A stretch of DNA of 64,000 nucleotides, taken from NCBI GenBank assembly GCA_036346275.1, contig CM070722.1, positions 60,549,524 through 60,613,523 on the forward strand, in the 5' to 3' direction. Positions 60,509 to 64,000 of this stretch are shown piece by piece (position 1 is the first letter of the stretch; the number at the start of each line of letters is the position of its first letter). Source of the DNA: Otatea glauca (taxonomy: Eukaryota; Streptophyta; Magnoliopsida; Poales; Poaceae). Under the pieces are notes generated by a model that was not told the origin of the DNA, ran no database searches, and saw nothing but the letters and a program-made list of their open reading frames with translations. The translations under genes and the position numbers were made by a program.

Positions 60509-63500
60509 TTAGGGATAGAATCGCCTTAACTTTTCTATATTCCATGCATTCGGAAGGATCTGGCCGTCGGCGTCCTTGAGTCGAAAGGTGCGGTCGGAGG
60601 ATCTCCACGACGGTGAAGGGGCCTTCCCAGGGGGGCGACAGCTTGTACTTATCCTTGCTGGTTTGGACCCGGCGCAGGACCAGGTCGCCAACGAACGAGC
60701 GATCGCCCTCGAACTGGCGGTTTGTGATAACGTCGCGAGCTTGTTGATACTGGCCGATCGCGGGATGGCCACGTCATGCGCCTCGTCGGTGGTCGGCGGC
60801 GTCTTGTTGTCTTGTGAGCCCCGAGCCTCCTCGAAGCTTGTAATCTTGGGGCGCCATACTCCGTGCAGCCGGCAAGGCGGCCGGCCGACCGTATACCATG
60901 AAGAACGGTGTGAACCCGTCGCCCGGTCGGCGTGGTCCGCGGACTCAGAGGGCGGAGGGTAGCTCGGTCACCCGGCGCCCGCGAAGTGCTTGAGCCGGCG
61001 AAGATCCGCGGCAGAGCCCTTGAAGGATCATGCGTTTGCGCTTCGACTGGCCGTTGGTCAGCGGATGGGCCACGGCGCCCAATCGACGCGGATGTTGAAG
61101 TCATCGCGAGAACTCGAGAACTCCTTCCCGTGAACTGCGTTCTGTTGTCGGTGATGATGGAGTTTGGGACTCGAACCGAAAGACTATGTCGCGGAAGAAG
61201 ATGGCGCTTGTGCGGCGTGGCGCTCACGACGGCTTGGCCTCTATCCATTTGGTGAACTTGTCCACGCGACGAGCAAATGGGTAAAGCCCGGGCGCTTTCT
61301 TGAAAGGCCCGACGGATCGAGTCCCCAAACCGCAAAAGGCCACATGATGGAGATCGTCTACAAGGCACGAGTGGCGGATGTGTCTGCACGGCAAAGAATT
61401 GGCATCCTTCGCGGTGCGTCGATGTGCTCGGCGTCGGACATGGCGGTCGGCCAATAGAAACCTTGCCGAAAGGCCTTTCCCTGAGAGATCGGGAGCCTGC
61501 GTGGTGACCGCAAATTCCGTTGTGTATGTCGTCCGTGATTGTTTCCCTTGGTCGGCGGGATGCACTTTGGAGGACCGGGAGCTCCTTTTGTAAAGTGCAG
61601 GCCGACCGGGGCGAAAGACTTTGCTGCGGGCGGCGCGGGCCTCGGTGGGTCGGAGAAGTGACCCGTCCGTCAAGCGGTCTATGAAGGGCTTTCTCGGTCG
61701 GACTCGGTCGCTAACGCAGCTGCGGCTCGACCGGCCAAGTCTCGCCCGACAGCGCGGCGATCGGCGGGCCGTGCTAGGTAGGTCGGGGACCGTTCGACCA
61801 CGAGTCGGTGGATGGAAGGCCGCAGGAGGTCGCAGACGAAGATCTCGGGCGGGACCAGCTCTCTGCTGGAGGCCAGATTGGCTAGGTAGTCGGCGTCGCT
61901 ATTGTAGCGTCGGTAGCTATGGTGAAGCTCAAAGCCCTTGAACGCTCTTGAGCCGCGCGCTTCGGGCGATGCTGCGGCCATGCAGGCGTCTCGGGGCTCG
62001 CGGCCTTCATGACTTGGTCGACGACAAGCTTGGAGTCCCGTGGATGTGGAGTCGGCGAGCACCGAGGTCGGCAGCGATCCGGAGACCGTTGGCGAGGGCC
62101 TCGTGCTCGGCGGCGTTGTTGGTGGCGTCAGCGGCTGATGGCGTCTTGAAGCTTGTTCCCGCGGGGAGATGATGGCGACTCCGCGCCCGCCCATTCTTGT
62201 TGTAAGACCCATCGAAGTACATTGTCCGTGCTCGGGGTCTTGATCAGGTGGTGCACAGGTTTGATCCACTCGGCGGCGAAGTCGGCTAGGAACTGCGACT
62301 TGATCGCCGTCAGGGGCGTATGTGATGTCGTGGCGCCAGCTCGGCGCCCACTTGGCTATCCTTCGGCGTCGCGGTTGCGAGCGATCTCGTGGCGGGGGCG
62401 TGGTCACCACGGTGATGGTGTCTTGATCAGTAGTGGGCGAGCTTTCTCTTCGCAATGAGCACCGCGTAGTAGTAACCACTGTAGATGCAGAGCCTTGGAC
62501 TCGGAAAGGACCTCGCTAATGAAGTAAACGCCGTTGTACCTTGAGTTCGCGGCCTTCTTACTCGCTCCACCACGAGGGCGCGGCGACTTGGGTAGTGGCG
62601 CGATGTAGAGAAACAGCGGTTCACACAGCCGCGGGGTTGGCGCGGGACCCCATAGCGTCGGCGTCTCGGCGTAGAGGATGTTGAGGCCAGCGCCTCCGTC
62701 CATCGACACCTTTGAAAGGCGCTTCTTCCCCACGACGTGGTGACCACGAAGGTATCGCCCGGTGTGGAACGTGGTGGGGTGATCGGTCCGATCAAAGGTG
62801 ATCGGAACTCGACCATCGGAGGTATTGGGGGCGCGTGGCGCGGCGGTGTGGACCTCGCGATAAGCGAGCTTGAGCCGGCGCTTGCTCGGCATAGCGAGCG
62901 GTCCTCCAAAGATCATGAGGCGGCCGTCGGGTTCGAGGAACTCGTCGTGCGCCTTTCTCGCGGCCTGCGGGCCGCAGCGAGCTTCTTCCTTGCCACGCGG
63001 CGTTGCGGGGCCGGAGAGGTAACGCCTCGAGGACCTCGCGATCCGGTACTTGTGCTTGCGGAGAACCGTGGTTTGGGCGCGGCCGTCCATCAACTCTCGA
63101 AGTGGTCGGCGCGGCGATCGGTCGCACTCTTTGCTGGCGGCGGTCGGCGGTGGCGACCACCAGGTCTCGCGGATCCGCTTCCGTGCGCTTGGTTTGTCGG
63201 AGTGGTCGAAGGGACCCGATGTGGACGCCGGATTCTAGCTGGGCCTTTCCTCCTCAAAGATGGCCCCCGGCCTCCTCGCGGGCGTGGTTGAGTGGCGATA
63301 TCGAGGAGCTCCTTGGTAGTTACGGGCTTGAGGCAACCTAGTTTGTGTACCAAGGCCTTGCGGGAGTGCCGTAGATGAATGCTCCCACGACATCGGCGTC
63401 GGAGATGTCGGGAGCTCGTTGCTGGCGGAAAACCGCCGGATGTAGTCCCGAGGGTTTCCACAGGCGTTTGCATCCTTCGAGTCCCAGGAGTTTCGTGGCT

Positions 63501-64000
63501 TGTAAGTGCCACGGAAGTTGCCGACGAAGAGGGCCTTCAAGTCGGTCCAATTCGATGGTTTTGGCGGGCAAGTACTCGAGCGAGCTCGGGCCGAGTCCGT
63601 GAGGTAGATGGGAAGGTCTTGGATGATGAAGAGGTCATCCGTTGCTCCTCCCGCCCGACATGCGAGCCGGTAATCTTGAGCCGACACAGGTTTGTGGCCC
63701 GGTGTATTTGGCAATGTTGGTAGCGCCGGAATCTAGCAGGAAGTCCGCTGGCGGATCCCTGGCGAGCGCTCGCGGTCCAGACCGTCGGGGCTCGGTGCGG
63801 TGGTGGTGTCCGCCGCCCGCACGTGAGTGGCGGCCTCCTCCTCCCCATCTTTCTTCGCGCCTCAAGGGTAGCGCGCGAATGTCGTAAACATCACCAGGCG
63901 CGGCGCGCCGGGTGCGAGAGGCTGGTGTGGCTCGCGGTGCGGCGCCGCTGTGCGGACCAACCGGCTCCGTCTGGCGATGCGGGCACAGTGGCGAGGTAGC
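60509..64000 (-). pseudogene. Ty3/gypsy gag-pol, Tat type, decayed and missing most of reverse transcriptase
   Basis: Read on the minus strand from the window edge. Gag: LKALFVGNFRGTYK and DYIRRFS near 63500, NELPDISDADVVGAFI near 63400. Aspartic protease: VSMDGGAGLNILYAET near 62690 (DGGA in place of DTGA/DSGA, usual for this group). Then EPLFLYIA directly followed by YFISEVLSESK...LLYAVLIAKRKLAHY (62430-62650), which in intact elements comes after the reverse transcriptase, so its catalytic part (FVDD/YxDD) is deleted. RNase H: MYFDGSYNKNG (62222) and NNAAEHEALANGLRIA. Integrase: VDKFTKWIEAKP (about 61240), VPNSIITDN (61170). C-terminus: FRLKDADGQILPNAWNIEKL and on to RRFYP at 60512. Many frameshifts. 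No enzyme can be made. Confidence 0.85.

Noticed and set aside
61679..62479. 266-residue minus-strand ORF as an intact protein
   Set aside because: It contains only part of the RNase H region, with frames switching on both sides. Treated as part of the decayed gag-pol.

Overview
The window is nuclear DNA from a grass (Poaceae). The evidence is intron-rich genes with GT-AG introns, first exons more GC-rich than later ones, plant-type proteins (VQ motif, CCCH-KH-CCCH), and transposon ends typical of grasses (CACTACTACA termini, Stowaway-like ends, hAT elements with 8-bp target duplications, Ty3/gypsy of the Tat type). The species cannot be named from the sequence. Exons were assembled by hand from reading frame, splice consensus and remembered family similarity. 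No database search was possible.

Left part (1-31 kb) is the genic part. A CCCH/KH zinc-finger RNA-binding protein is on the minus strand (78-3011). An N-terminal asparagine amidohydrolase of the N-degron pathway is also on the minus strand (7151-10646). A short membrane-protein gene lies on the plus strand (11853-12206), followed by a 12-coding-exon RGP1-like subunit of a Rab GEF complex (13711-21076). A single-exon VQ-motif gene is on the minus strand (29985-30497). These look like independent housekeeping or regulatory genes, not an operon or a joint pathway. Between and inside them sit a solo LTR with a 5-bp target duplication, several foldback/MITE elements, and a transposon-like segment carrying a broken copy of phosphoserine phosphatase.

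Middle part (31-49 kb) is mostly non-coding and transposon-rich. It holds a CACTA MITE, a hAT MITE inserted in one half of a tandem duplication, hexanucleotide satellite DNA, one uncertain small gene (37.6-38.6 kb), the 5' part of a mitochondrial citrate synthase gene (stop codon, one hAT element in an intron, truncation in exon 4), a decayed BED-finger hAT transposase, and a decayed receptor-kinase fragment.

Right part (49.4-64 kb) is a nested, head-to-tail set of Ty3/gypsy LTR retrotransposons of the Tat type on the minus strand. It contains two LTRs, two copies of a 3' non-coding region with a tandem-repeat array and an antisense gene, and one decayed gag-pol lacking most of the reverse transcriptase. 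A 100-N gap interrupts it. I see no CRISPR array, tRNA or rRNA gene, and no convincing new biological system. The most informative features are the shared-LTR topology, the gene captures, the long foldback elements and recent small duplications inside genes.
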